Positions 52,560 to 60,254 of a stretch of DNA of 64,000 nt are shown one piece after another. A program made the position numbers and the translations under genes. Positions within the stretch are counted from its first letter, which is position 1. Each line of letters begins with the position of its first letter. Under the pieces are notes generated by a model. It saw nothing but the letters and a program-made list of their open reading frames with translations. It was not told the DNA's origin and ran no database searches. The stretch is from JAENVU01 sp046598395 (GTDB lineage: Bacteria > Actinomycetota > Acidimicrobiia > IMCC26256 > JAENVU01), in contig JBKJIQ010000009.1 in assembly GCA_046598395.1 (NCBI GenBank), positions 248,001-312,000 of the forward strand, given 5' to 3'.

Positions 52560-53567
52560 ATGATCGATCTGCACGCTCACGTCGTCCTCGCATCGGTGCT
52601 CGGCGCGGCCGGGCCCTACGGACCGGAGCTTGACCCGGGCGACCCAGCCACCGGACGACTTCCGTGTTATCGCGTCGGCGACTACACGTTGGTTGGGGTT
52701 CGCTACGCCGACAGTCCGTTCATGGATCTCGATCTCCGGCTCGCCGCCATGGACGAGATGGGAATCACCCTTGCGGTGCTCTCACCGAATCCCCTCACCT
52801 ACTTCACGCACGTGGAAGCAGATTGGGCCGACGCCTTCTGCCGGCGTCACAACGACGAACTCGCGATGCTCGTGGCCGAGGCACCGGAACGTCTGGCCGG
52901 CTTCGCGCAGCTCCCCATGCAGGATCCGGCGCGCGCCGCGAGTGAGTTGCGCCGAGCGGTGACCGAGCTCGGTCTGCTGGGTGCGTATATCGGAACGGAC
53001 CTCGGTCGGCCACTTGACGACCCGGCGTTCGACGAGGTGTGGTCTACCTGCACCGACCTCGACGTTCCGTTGTTGATCCACCCGGCACCCGATGGTATCG
53101 ACGCCCCGCGGCGCGACGATCGCCTCGCCCGGTTCGACGGCGACCTGTGGCTCGGGTTCTGTTACGAGGAGACGCTCGCGGTCGCGACGCTGATCCTCGG
53201 TGGTGTGCTGGACCGCCACCCCACGCTCGATGTGTGCATGAGCCACGGCGGTGGTGCCACATCGTGGCTGGCCGAACGCCTGGAACACGCGGCGCGCACT
53301 CGACCGTGGGCGTCCGAGCATCTGCGTGATGAAGGCGCGGTCGCCGAACGGCTGGGGCGGCTGTGGTGGGATGGGCATGTGGGTGGGCCGCGGGCGCTGC
53401 AAGCATTACTCGATGCGTTCGGCTCCGGACGGGTGGTGGCCGGCACCAACTTGGCGGGCTGGGATCAGAGCAACGACCCCAGCTGGGGCGACGCCAACCT
53501 CGCCGAGATATTCGATGCCAACGCCCGGCGGTTGCTCCGCATCGGAGGCAGCAGGCCGCGCGGCTGA
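52560..53567 (+). CDS. Amidohydrolase-2 family hydrolase/decarboxylase
   Basis: A 335-residue TIM-barrel protein related to ACMSD and resorcylate decarboxylases. The metal motif DLHAHVV is at residues 3-9, further ligands are His in VPLLIHPAPDG and CMSHGGGATSW, and a late Asp in GTNLAGWDQS where the family usually has GSDYP. These enzymes decarboxylate or hydrolyse ring-cleavage products, consistent with an oxidative pathway for a cyclic substrate. It is the last gene of the six-gene operon; the stop codon lies inside a terminator hairpin. Confidence 0.9.
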   Translation: MIDLHAHVVLASVLGAAGPYGPELDPGDPATGRLPCYRVGDYTLVGVRYADSPFMDLDLRLAAMDEMGITLAVLSPNPLTYFTHVEADWADAFCRRHNDELAMLVAEAPERLAGFAQLPMQDPARAASELRRAVTELGLLGAYIGTDLGRPLDDPAFDEVWSTCTDLDVPLLIHPAPDGIDAPRRDDRLARFDGDLWLGFCYEETLAVATLILGGVLDRHPTLDVCMSHGGGATSWLAERLEHAARTRPWASEHLRDEGAVAERLGRLWWDGHVGGPRALQALLDAFGSGRVVAGTNLAGWDQSNDPSWGDANLAEIFDANARRLLRIGGSRPRG

Positions 53568-53591
53568 AGGGCTGACCGGTCAGTCCTTCAG
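53564..53591. terminator. Bidirectional hairpin terminator
   Basis: CTGAAGGGCTGACC pairs with GGTCAGTCCTTCAG over 14 positions with a single G-U pair and essentially no loop. It contains the stop codons of both convergent genes. Confidence 0.7.
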
Positions 53592-53879
53592 CGAGTACTG
53601 CAGGGCCGCCCGTCCGGCCACCACCGGTCGAATCCGCTCGGTGATCAACCCTTGATGCGTCGGGTGGTCTCGGTAGACGATGTAGCCGTCGATGTCATCG
53701 AAGTCGGCCACCACCACGAAATCCCAGTTGCCCTCAGCGAGTCCGGCATCGGGACCGAACTCATACGCGCGGATCGTCTCGATCGCGTCGGGAAGTTCTG
53801 CCAACCCGGCAGCGACCAACGCCTTCGCCTCGGCGGTCGCGTCGGGAGTCCATCGAAACATGACCACGTGTCGGAACAT
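53580..53879 (-). CDS. Dabb (stress-responsive alpha/beta barrel) protein
   Basis: A 99-residue single Dabb domain: FRHVVMFRWTPDATAEAKAL at the start, FVVVADFDDIDGYIVYRDHP in the middle, and HQGLITERIRPVVAGRAALQ at the end, all typical. Dimeric proteins of this fold include small cyclases and decarboxylation helpers in aromatic or polyketide pathways. It starts four bases after the lipoprotein stop on the same strand, so the two are probably one transcript. Confidence 0.9.
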   Translation of the reverse strand: MFRHVVMFRWTPDATAEAKALVAAGLAELPDAIETIRAYEFGPDAGLAEGNWDFVVVADFDDIDGYIVYRDHPTHQGLITERIRPVVAGRAALQYSLKD

Positions 53880-53883
53880 GGCC

Positions 53884-54690
53884 CTACCAGTCCACGGTCG
53901 GAGTGGGCGGGAACAGCCGGTCGCGCTCCGTCATCAGACGGGTGCAGTCCCAACCCTTCGCCACCGGCTTGAGAATGATCGGACTCTTGCTGAGATCGGG
54001 ATACTGGATCCACTTGGCCTTGGTCTTGAAGATGTCGTTGGTGGCACCGACGATCAGCTGCTCGGAGTGGTCGGAGACCGTTCCCTGCAATGACGCGTCA
54101 GGCTGGGCGAGCACGTCGTAGGCGAAGATCTCGCGGCGGGCGATGTACAAGTCGCCCTGGACCGCGTCAGTGACCTTGATATGCACCGTCACCCCGGGCT
54201 TGCCATCGTGGTCGTCATCGGCGATACGTGGATCGTCGGGGTTGCTCGGTAGGGCCTCATGGGCCGGGTCCTTCAGGTGGATGCCGATCCCCGTGGGTGT
54301 CGCGGGCCGCTTGATGCGTACCCGTCCGTTCTTCAGGGACACCGCCACCGGCGTGGAGATCGGCCGGATCGCGCTCGTGGCGGCATCCGACATTTCCGTC
54401 GTGATCGGCTGGTCGCTGCGCAGTTCCGAATGACAGAACGACTCGGTGGCGGAGAGCGTGTCGCCCTTCACCGCGAGGTCGGTGAATCCGAAACTGATGA
54501 TGAGCGTCTTCATGTCGGTGCTCTGGTAAGCGACGACGTCGTAGTGCGCGTACCGGCCGGCCAGGCGTTTGGCGACGCGCTCCGCGTTCTGTTGCGCGGC
54601 GTTCTTCGCGCCGGCAACGGGATCGGCGCTGCTACAGCCGGCAGCTGCCATCAGTGCTGCAACGAAGACAGCCATCCCTGCACGACGCAT
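53884..54690 (-). CDS. Putative exported lipoprotein, 268 aa
   Basis: The signal peptide MRRAGMAVFVAALMAAAGC has lipobox AAGC (Cys19). ATG 54690 was chosen over an ATG two codons upstream because AAGGAG is then seven bases away. The mature part starts with a helical, Ala/Glu-rich stretch and continues with beta-rich sequence, KTLIISFGFTDLAVKGDTLS and GVTVHIKVTDAVQGDLYIAR. No family was recognised. It could bind a pathway substrate at the cell surface (inference from position). Confidence 0.8.
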   Translation of the reverse strand: MRRAGMAVFVAALMAAAGCSSADPVAGAKNAAQQNAERVAKRLAGRYAHYDVVAYQSTDMKTLIISFGFTDLAVKGDTLSATESFCHSELRSDQPITTEMSDAATSAIRPISTPVAVSLKNGRVRIKRPATPTGIGIHLKDPAHEALPSNPDDPRIADDDHDGKPGVTVHIKVTDAVQGDLYIARREIFAYDVLAQPDASLQGTVSDHSEQLIVGATNDIFKTKAKWIQYPDLSKSPIILKPVAKGWDCTRLMTERDRLFPPTPTVDW

Positions 54691-54762
54691 GTGCATGCTC
54701 CTTGATCCCGGTTTCCTATTGGTGTTCGAGTTGTGGGTTGTGACGATCATCGGTGAGACAAC

Positions 54763-56199
54763 TCAGTCGACCGCGGCGAACCAGTTGGCATGAAAGCCGA
54801 ACGGCATCCGATGAGGGAGGTGGACCCGAGCAATCGGGCCCGCTTCGACCGCGCGTGCGTCGAGTACGCAGACGTCGGTGCGATCGGTAGCAGAGTCGTA
54901 CACCGCATTGATCAGCCACCCGTCGTCCTCCGCATTGCCATCCGGATCCGGCGCGAAGACACTCTCACCTACGTGCCCGGTGGGACCCGAACTCCAGATC
55001 TGCCGGGTACCGGTGGCGTCGTCGTACTTCACGATCGCGTCGAAGTCGCCCGCCGGACGGCTCTCTGCGATAAAGGCCGACATGTAGTGGTAACGGGAGC
55101 GAATGCCGTTCATCTCGTCGTTGATCCGGCAGAAGTCGCCACCCAGATCATCGAACTGCTCCTGACCGGTTTGACCCGTCTTCAGATCCAACCAGTACCG
55201 CGTCGGGTGTCCGGCGCTGGCGCTCGCCATCGACTCGTCGAGCGGTGCATCGCCATCGATACCGAAATCGGGATGGTCGAGCCGACTGCCGGAGAACTCG
55301 ATGCGATCGCCGTCGGCCCAACCGTTCCAGAAGTGCTGAACGTGCCCGGGCTCGATCTCGAACCAGCGCACGTCGTCCGCGGTCCCGAGCCGGGGCATCA
55401 CGCCGATACGAGTGCCGTTCTCGGGCCGCCACCGCGTCATAGGACCGGAGCCGAGATTCGCCATGTCGAACACGATCGGCGAATCGAGAAAGACCGCGTG
55501 GTGCTCGGTGATCACGAAGTCGTGCATCATCACCGGCGCGGGGATGTCGATTTTTGCGCGATGGATCAGTGCGCCCGATGCGTCGACGGCGTAGTACCGG
55601 ATCACCGGCTCGAACACCGAATACGCAAAGAAGAACATCTCGCCGGTGCGGGGGTCAATGCGCGGATGCGCGGTCATCGCGCCGCGCAGCGCCCCGTCGA
55701 AGCTGTACTCGCCGACCGTGTCCAGTGACTCGGTGACCTCGGTCGGCTTGCCGCCCTCCCAGAGCGCCAGGTACCGACCGGCGTGGCGGATGATGTGGGT
55801 GTTGGCCGGGTTCTTTACCGGTCCCGCATCGCCGACGATCGCGGGATCGGGGAAGTCCGTCACCGAACCGAGACCTGGATAGACCGCCCGGCCGAGTGCA
55901 GCCTCGATCTGGAGGCCGCGCGACCGGATCCAGCGGTTCCGAAAACCGGCGGAACCGTCTTCGAAGGTCACGGAATGCAGCATGCCGTCGCCGTCGAACA
56001 TGTGGTACCGGCCGATGGGCTCGAACATCGGATTCGGGCCGTTGCGTACGAACGAACCACGCAACCCGCGCGGGAGCGCGCCCGTGATCTCACACCGATC
56101 GATGTCGAGCTCGCGATCGATCGGAAAGAGATTGCCCGACAGGTCCGGCTGATGGTCCTGGTTCGTGACGTGACCGGTGAGGACGGCGGGTCCAGTCAT
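54763..56199 (-). CDS. Carotenoid oxygenase family protein
   Basis: A 478-residue enzyme close to canonical carotenoid/lignostilbene dioxygenases. NGPNPMFEPIGRYHMFDGDG near residues 53-72 is the family signature; iron ligands are H178 (MTAHPRID), H226 (MMHDFVITEHH), H289 (HVQHFWN) and H470 (GFHANWF). It cleaves a conjugated C=C bond of an apocarotenoid or stilbene. ATG 56199 has GGGAG upstream. Upstream at 56249-56269 is a sequence sharing the operator core found at the other carotenoid oxygenase. Confidence 0.93.
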   Translation of the reverse strand: MTGPAVLTGHVTNQDHQPDLSGNLFPIDRELDIDRCEITGALPRGLRGSFVRNGPNPMFEPIGRYHMFDGDGMLHSVTFEDGSAGFRNRWIRSRGLQIEAALGRAVYPGLGSVTDFPDPAIVGDAGPVKNPANTHIIRHAGRYLALWEGGKPTEVTESLDTVGEYSFDGALRGAMTAHPRIDPRTGEMFFFAYSVFEPVIRYYAVDASGALIHRAKIDIPAPVMMHDFVITEHHAVFLDSPIVFDMANLGSGPMTRWRPENGTRIGVMPRLGTADDVRWFEIEPGHVQHFWNGWADGDRIEFSGSRLDHPDFGIDGDAPLDESMASASAGHPTRYWLDLKTGQTGQEQFDDLGGDFCRINDEMNGIRSRYHYMSAFIAESRPAGDFDAIVKYDDATGTRQIWSSGPTGHVGESVFAPDPDGNAEDDGWLINAVYDSATDRTDVCVLDARAVEAGPIARVHLPHRMPFGFHANWFAAVD

Positions 56200-56248
56200 G
56201 GTTCGCTCCCTTCGACGGCCGCCGTGGATCGACGGCGACCTGGAACGG

Positions 56249-56269
56249 AACTTAACACCGTTTACCTGA
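56249..56269. promoter_or_regulatory. Operator-like site sharing the core of the 46.5 kb palindrome
   Basis: AACACCGTTTACC (56254-56266) matches AACAGTGTTTACC at 46508-46520 in 11 of 13 bases. The flanks here are less symmetrical. It lies 55 bases before the carotenoid oxygenase start, suggesting a common regulator, possibly TetR-type. Confidence 0.5.
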
Positions 56270-56339
56270 CGGTCGCCGTCCGTCGACCGGTGCCGCGTCA
56301 CCCGGGTGTGAGCGGCTCGTCGGGTCCGGCCGGCGTGGC

Positions 56340-58643
56340 CTACTTGGAGGTCATGACCCACACGCCATTCCAATCGGCGGGGGGATCCGCCGCGAGTGCA
56401 CGACAACGCTCGACGTAGGTACGCGAGAGTGCATCGGCCGGGTTGGCGCGCAGCACTTCACCGAAGGCGTCGATCGCCGGTTTCCAATCGCCGCGCCGGT
56501 ACTTCTCGATGCCGTCGCGGAAGTAGTTGACCGCGTCCATGAGATTCGGGAACGTTTCGGCGCTGTGGTAGTCGAGCACTTCGTACACCGCCACCGGTTC
56601 GGTCTTGCCCTTGACCACGACATGATCGACCTCACGGGTGCGGTACACGCCCTTCAGGCGGCGAAAGGTGTGCTCGCTGATGAGGATTCGCGCGCTGTAT
56701 TGCTTACACGCGCTTTCAAGACGCGATGCGAGGTTCACACCGTCGCCGATCATCGTAAAGTCCATGCGCTTGGGGCTCCCGATGTTGCCCGCTACGACCA
56801 TGCCCGTGTTCAGCCCAATGCCCATGTCGAGAGGCTGGCGCCCATCCTGCGCGCGGCTCTGGTTCCACTCGAACAAGGATGAGATCATCGCGATGGCCGC
56901 CTGCACACCGCGGTCCACATCGTCGCCGCGCGCGACCGGGAGGCCGAACGCCGCCATGATCGCGTCGCCGATGAACTTGTCGAGCATGCCCCCGTGCGCC
57001 TGAATGCAATCGACCATGATCGTGAAGTAGTCATTCAAGAGCGAGACCGTCGCCTGTGGCCCAAGTTCCTCGGCCAGTGTGGTGAAGCTACGAATGTCGG
57101 AGAACAACACGGTGGCTTCGACGCTCTTGCCCCCGAGGATCTCCTGATCCCGACGTACCAACTGGTCCGCAAGTGCGGGATCCATGTAGCGGGCCATCGT
57201 GGCACGCACGCGTTTCTCGCCGCTGATGTCTTCCATCACGATCATCGTGCCGAGATGGCCTCCGTCGCCACCCACCAGCGGCAGCACCGTCACGTTCACG
57301 GAGACGCGGTCGCGGTCATCGTCGGTGTCGGCGTCCGTAACTCGAGCCAGGTCGACATCCATCGCGAGTTCCGGGCTACTGACCTCGCCATCAGCGACTC
57401 GCGCCACCATGGCACCGATGATTGCGTCGGCATCGCCGAAGATCTCCGAGCATGACCGGCCGACCAGCGCCTCCGGATCAGCACCGAGGATACGGGCGCC
57501 GCCGTCATTGCAGGTTGCTACAACGCCGCTCTTGTCGACGGTCACGACGCCATTCGACATGCTGGAAAGCATGGCCTCGCTGTAGTTGCGCATGTTCTGC
57601 ACGTCGTCGAACAGCTTTGCGTTCTGCAACGCGATGGACACCTGCGCGGTGAACGCCTTGAGTCTCTGTTCGTCCTCCGCTGTAAACGGGCCCCCGCGCC
57701 GGTTCAGCACCTGGGTCACGCCGATCGTCTGACCGTCGTTGCTCATCACCGGGACGCAGAGAATCGAACGGGTGAAGAAGCCAGTCCGCCGATCGAGTTC
57801 CGGGTTGAATCGCAGGTCGGCGTAGGCATGCGCGATGTTGATGCTCTTGCCCGTAGTGAACACGGTTCCCGCGATTCCAGCCGACTCCGGGAACCGGATT
57901 TCGCCCACCGAATCACCCTCGGCAACTCGTGCGAAGAGCTCGTGCGTGCGCTCATCACGCAAGAACAAGGTCGAACGTTCGGCGTGCAGCATCCGGGTCG
58001 CCTCGGCCATCACGCGTTGCAGCAGCGCGTCAAGATCAAGCTCGGCGGTGATATCGGAGACGAGTCGGAGAAACTCCATCTCCTCGGCTCCACGCCGATC
58101 GACGTCCTCAAGGTGCCGGGTGCTGACGAGAGCTGCCGACGCCTGATTCGTCATCGCTTCCAGGAGTGCGAGGTCCTCGGCGACGAAGTCGCCCGATCGC
58201 TTGTTCAGGACCTGCGCCACCCCGATCACCACACCCCTGGCGGTGGTCACCGGTGCGCACACAATGTTACGCGTCGTATACCCCGTCTGTTCGTCGATGT
58301 CCCGGTTGAACTGGCCATCTGCATACGCGTCGTTGATGATCAACGACTTGCGGCTGGTGAACACCCGTCCGGCAATCCCGACGTCGTTGAGAAAACGGAT
58401 CTCGAGCGTCCGATCGGCTTCCACGACGCGCGAGTACAACTCGCCCGTCGCAGGATCGTTCAAGAACAAGGTCCCCCGGTCAGCATCGGTCTCGCGCACG
58501 GTCAGGTCGACGAGCGCGGCGAGTACTTCATCGAGCGTCTCCATCGCCGAGACGGTCTGAGAAACATGAAGGAGGGTCTCGACCAGCTGCAGACGCTTCG
58601 CCTGCTGGGTGATAGCGGCACCGCTCGACGCGTCAGCCGGCAT
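56340..58643 (-). CDS. Class III adenylate cyclase with GAF-GAF-PAS input domains
   Basis: A 767-residue soluble signalling enzyme. GAF1 spans about 20-180 and GAF2 about 195-345, clearly duplicated (GIAGRVFTSRKSLIINDAYA and GIAGTVFTTGKSINIAHAYA). A PAS domain spans about 355-475. The cyclase domain runs from 508: metal-binding D516 (FSDIRSF) and D560 (FIGDAIM), adenine-selecting Lys556 and Asp628 (KRMDFTMIGDGVN), and Asn637/Arg641, so all catalytic residues for cAMP synthesis are present. A short TPR-like tail follows 700. The input domains bind small ligands or redox cofactors. It overlaps the upstream coiled-coil gene by 11 bases. The cAMP could act on the CNB-GNAT protein at 42630. Confidence 0.92.
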   Translation of the reverse strand: MPADASSGAAITQQAKRLQLVETLLHVSQTVSAMETLDEVLAALVDLTVRETDADRGTLFLNDPATGELYSRVVEADRTLEIRFLNDVGIAGRVFTSRKSLIINDAYADGQFNRDIDEQTGYTTRNIVCAPVTTARGVVIGVAQVLNKRSGDFVAEDLALLEAMTNQASAALVSTRHLEDVDRRGAEEMEFLRLVSDITAELDLDALLQRVMAEATRMLHAERSTLFLRDERTHELFARVAEGDSVGEIRFPESAGIAGTVFTTGKSINIAHAYADLRFNPELDRRTGFFTRSILCVPVMSNDGQTIGVTQVLNRRGGPFTAEDEQRLKAFTAQVSIALQNAKLFDDVQNMRNYSEAMLSSMSNGVVTVDKSGVVATCNDGGARILGADPEALVGRSCSEIFGDADAIIGAMVARVADGEVSSPELAMDVDLARVTDADTDDDRDRVSVNVTVLPLVGGDGGHLGTMIVMEDISGEKRVRATMARYMDPALADQLVRRDQEILGGKSVEATVLFSDIRSFTTLAEELGPQATVSLLNDYFTIMVDCIQAHGGMLDKFIGDAIMAAFGLPVARGDDVDRGVQAAIAMISSLFEWNQSRAQDGRQPLDMGIGLNTGMVVAGNIGSPKRMDFTMIGDGVNLASRLESACKQYSARILISEHTFRRLKGVYRTREVDHVVVKGKTEPVAVYEVLDYHSAETFPNLMDAVNYFRDGIEKYRRGDWKPAIDAFGEVLRANPADALSRTYVERCRALAADPPADWNGVWVMTSK

Positions 58644-59067
58644 CTGACATCTCCAGACGGGAGCGCAGCGCCGCGATCATTTCATGAAGCTGTTGGCGTT
58701 CGGCACGAAACGCTCGCTCGCCCGCTTCGCGCTGCGCGGTCGTGTCCTCACGAGCGGTCACCAGAGCAAGCCGCAGCGCCTCCACCGTTGCCTTCAACTG
58801 CGCCACCTCGTCCGCCGACTGCACGAGCGCCGCCTGCACCGCGGCGTTCCGGACGACGACTTCCTGCTCGAGCCCCACGCGCATCGCATCGATGCTGGCC
58901 CGGGCTTGCTCGCCAATTGCTTCTTGCTGAACAACCGCGCGTTGGCGTTCGGCAAGGAGCCGCGCCGCCCCATCCTCGAGTTCGGCGCGTAACACGTCGA
59001 TCATTTCGCGCAATTGACGTATCTCGGCCGGTGCATTCCCAAGATCATTGTCGGGTCCCGAAATCAT
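58633..59067 (-). CDS. Coiled-coil protein upstream of the cyclase
   Basis: A 144-residue protein that is almost entirely helical coiled coil (EIRQLREMIDVLRAELEDGA, EVAQLKATVEALRLALVTAR, QQLHEMIAALRSRLEMSDAG), rich in Glu, Arg and Ala, without membrane segments. The start is ATG 59067 with GAGG upstream. The 11-base overlap with the cyclase gene suggests a scaffold or regulatory partner of that enzyme. Confidence 0.8.
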   Translation of the reverse strand: MISGPDNDLGNAPAEIRQLREMIDVLRAELEDGAARLLAERQRAVVQQEAIGEQARASIDAMRVGLEQEVVVRNAAVQAALVQSADEVAQLKATVEALRLALVTAREDTTAQREAGERAFRAERQQLHEMIAALRSRLEMSDAG

Positions 59068-59297
59068 CGACTGCCTCGCCTAGCACCGGTTCTGCCGGGG
59101 CGTATGTTCGCCGCGTGGCCGAAACGGCGCAACCTAACCGGCGCAGCGTGGGCAGTGGGGGCGCAAGAGGCGACGCGGCGGTAGTCGATGGCGTGCGCGC
59201 ATGCTTGGCCGCACCGAAGAGCCCGAGACGCAGATGAGCGACCCAGAGAATCGCGATGCCGAGTTCGCCGCCACCCAAGGTGGCTGGCGTCCCGCGC

Positions 59298-59326
59298 TTG
59301 ACATACGAAGACAGACTCGCTAATCT
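59298..59326 (+). promoter_or_regulatory. Consensus sigma-70-type promoter driving the riboswitch
   Basis: TTGACA (59298-59303), a 17-base spacer, and TAATCT (59321-59326). The predicted start of transcription near 59333 falls right at the first helix of the riboswitch. This is an unusually good housekeeping promoter for GC-rich DNA. Confidence 0.75.
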
Positions 59327-59334
59327 CCCTTCAT

Positions 59335-59432
59335 CTGAAGGGGAGTACCCCAACTCTGGTGGTGTCGTCATCACGGCTCGGGAAATCTCGATCCCGGCAC
59401 CACCGCCCGATTCGGGCGGGAGAGACCTTCGG
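59335..59432 (+). promoter_or_regulatory. yybP-ykoY-type (Mn2+) riboswitch
   Basis: P1 is CTGAAG (59335-59340) paired with CTTCGG (59427-59432). The invariant loop GGGGAGTA is at 59340-59347 and its partner strand GAGACC at 59422-59427. P2 is CCC/GGG (59348-59350, 59418-59420). The next arm has GGTGGTG/CACCACC (59358-59364, 59398-59404) with the conserved-looking GTCGTCATCAC after it and a CGGGA/TCCCG tip. The last arm is GCCCG-ATT-CGGGC (59405-59417). This reproduces the four-way-junction layout of manganese-sensing yybP-ykoY RNAs. The target is the zinc-ribbon gene 28 bases downstream. Confidence 0.8.
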
Positions 59433-59459
59433 CCGACCACGTTCGAGCCGGAGGTTCCC

Positions 59460-59717
59460 ATGAAGTGTCCCATCGATTCCGTCGATCTCCTCATGTCCGA
59501 TCGGCAGGGCATCGAGATCGACTACTGCCCTACCTGTCGCGGTGTGTGGCTCGATCGCGGCGAGCTCGACAAGATCATCGAGCGCGACGCGAGCGACGCC
59601 GCAGGTGGTCACGACGACCGAAACGACAACGATCATCCGAGACGGGTATCCAGCCCCAAGGTGAAGAAGCGCAAGCGAGAGGGGTTCCTCGGCGAGCTCT
59701 TCGAGTTCGGAGCCTGA
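59460..59717 (+). CDS. TFIIB-type zinc-ribbon protein, riboswitch-controlled
   Basis: An 85-residue protein with two Cys pairs forming a zinc ribbon: MKCPIDSVDLLMSDRQGIEI and DYCPTCRGVWLDRGELDKII (zf-TFIIB pattern with CPxCRGxWLDRGEL), then an Asp/His-rich linker (GGHDDRNDNDHPRR) that could bind metal and a basic tail ending LGELFEFGA. The ribosome site GGAGG precedes ATG 59460. The upstream manganese-type riboswitch suggests a role in metal homeostasis or metal-dependent folding. Confidence 0.85.
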   Translation: MKCPIDSVDLLMSDRQGIEIDYCPTCRGVWLDRGELDKIIERDASDAAGGHDDRNDNDHPRRVSSPKVKKRKREGFLGELFEFGA

Positions 59718-59719
59718 CG

Positions 59720-60103
59720 ATGCAACCTGTTGCGAAGCCCTCGCTCGAGGCTCGCATCACCGATGCGGCCATCGAGGCAGAACGCGCAACCGGTGAGCGC
59801 GAGGAAACCGTCTCCGAGGCGCGCGCCCGGGTCGCGGTCCGGCTGCTACGAATGGGGGCCGGCTCGGCGCTCCTCGGCGTCGGCGTCATAATGCTGGTGC
59901 TGCCCGGCCCCGGTTGGCTGATGATTGCGCTCGGTCTCGGCATCCTCGCCCGCGACGTAGCGTGGGCCGAGCGGGCACTCGAACGAGTACGCCGGCGACT
60001 GCCGACCGACAGCGAAGGCAAGCTCAGCCGAGCCACGATCGCCACCATGATCCTGATCGCGCTCACCACCACCGCAGCCACGCTCTGGTGGACTACCCGG
60101 TAA
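59720..60103 (+). CDS. PGPGW-family transmembrane protein
   Basis: A 127-residue membrane protein with the motif MLVLPGPGWLMIALGLGILA (about residues 57-76) that defines the PGPGW (TIGR02611-like) family, and a second helix ATIATMILIALTTTAATLWW at the C-terminus. It starts two bases after the zinc-ribbon stop and must be co-transcribed, so it is probably also under the riboswitch. Function unknown. The 151 bases after it contain no gene. Confidence 0.88.
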   Translation: MQPVAKPSLEARITDAAIEAERATGEREETVSEARARVAVRLLRMGAGSALLGVGVIMLVLPGPGWLMIALGLGILARDVAWAERALERVRRRLPTDSEGKLSRATIATMILIALTTTAATLWWTTR

Positions 60104-60254
60104 CCACCGCCCGCTCCTCACTCTTCTCGGTATCGATCCGAGCGATTGTCAGGCGTCGGGCCGCACCACGATCTCCACTCGTATTTCGACCGTCGGTTCG
60201 ACCTCGAGCATGAATCTTCAGGGGTTCCATCCCGTCATCACGAACATCGACCCC

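Noticed and set aside
59234..59323. 29-codon open frame just before the riboswitch
   Set aside because: It has no good ribosome site, its stop lies inside the -10 element of the promoter, and no conservation can be judged.
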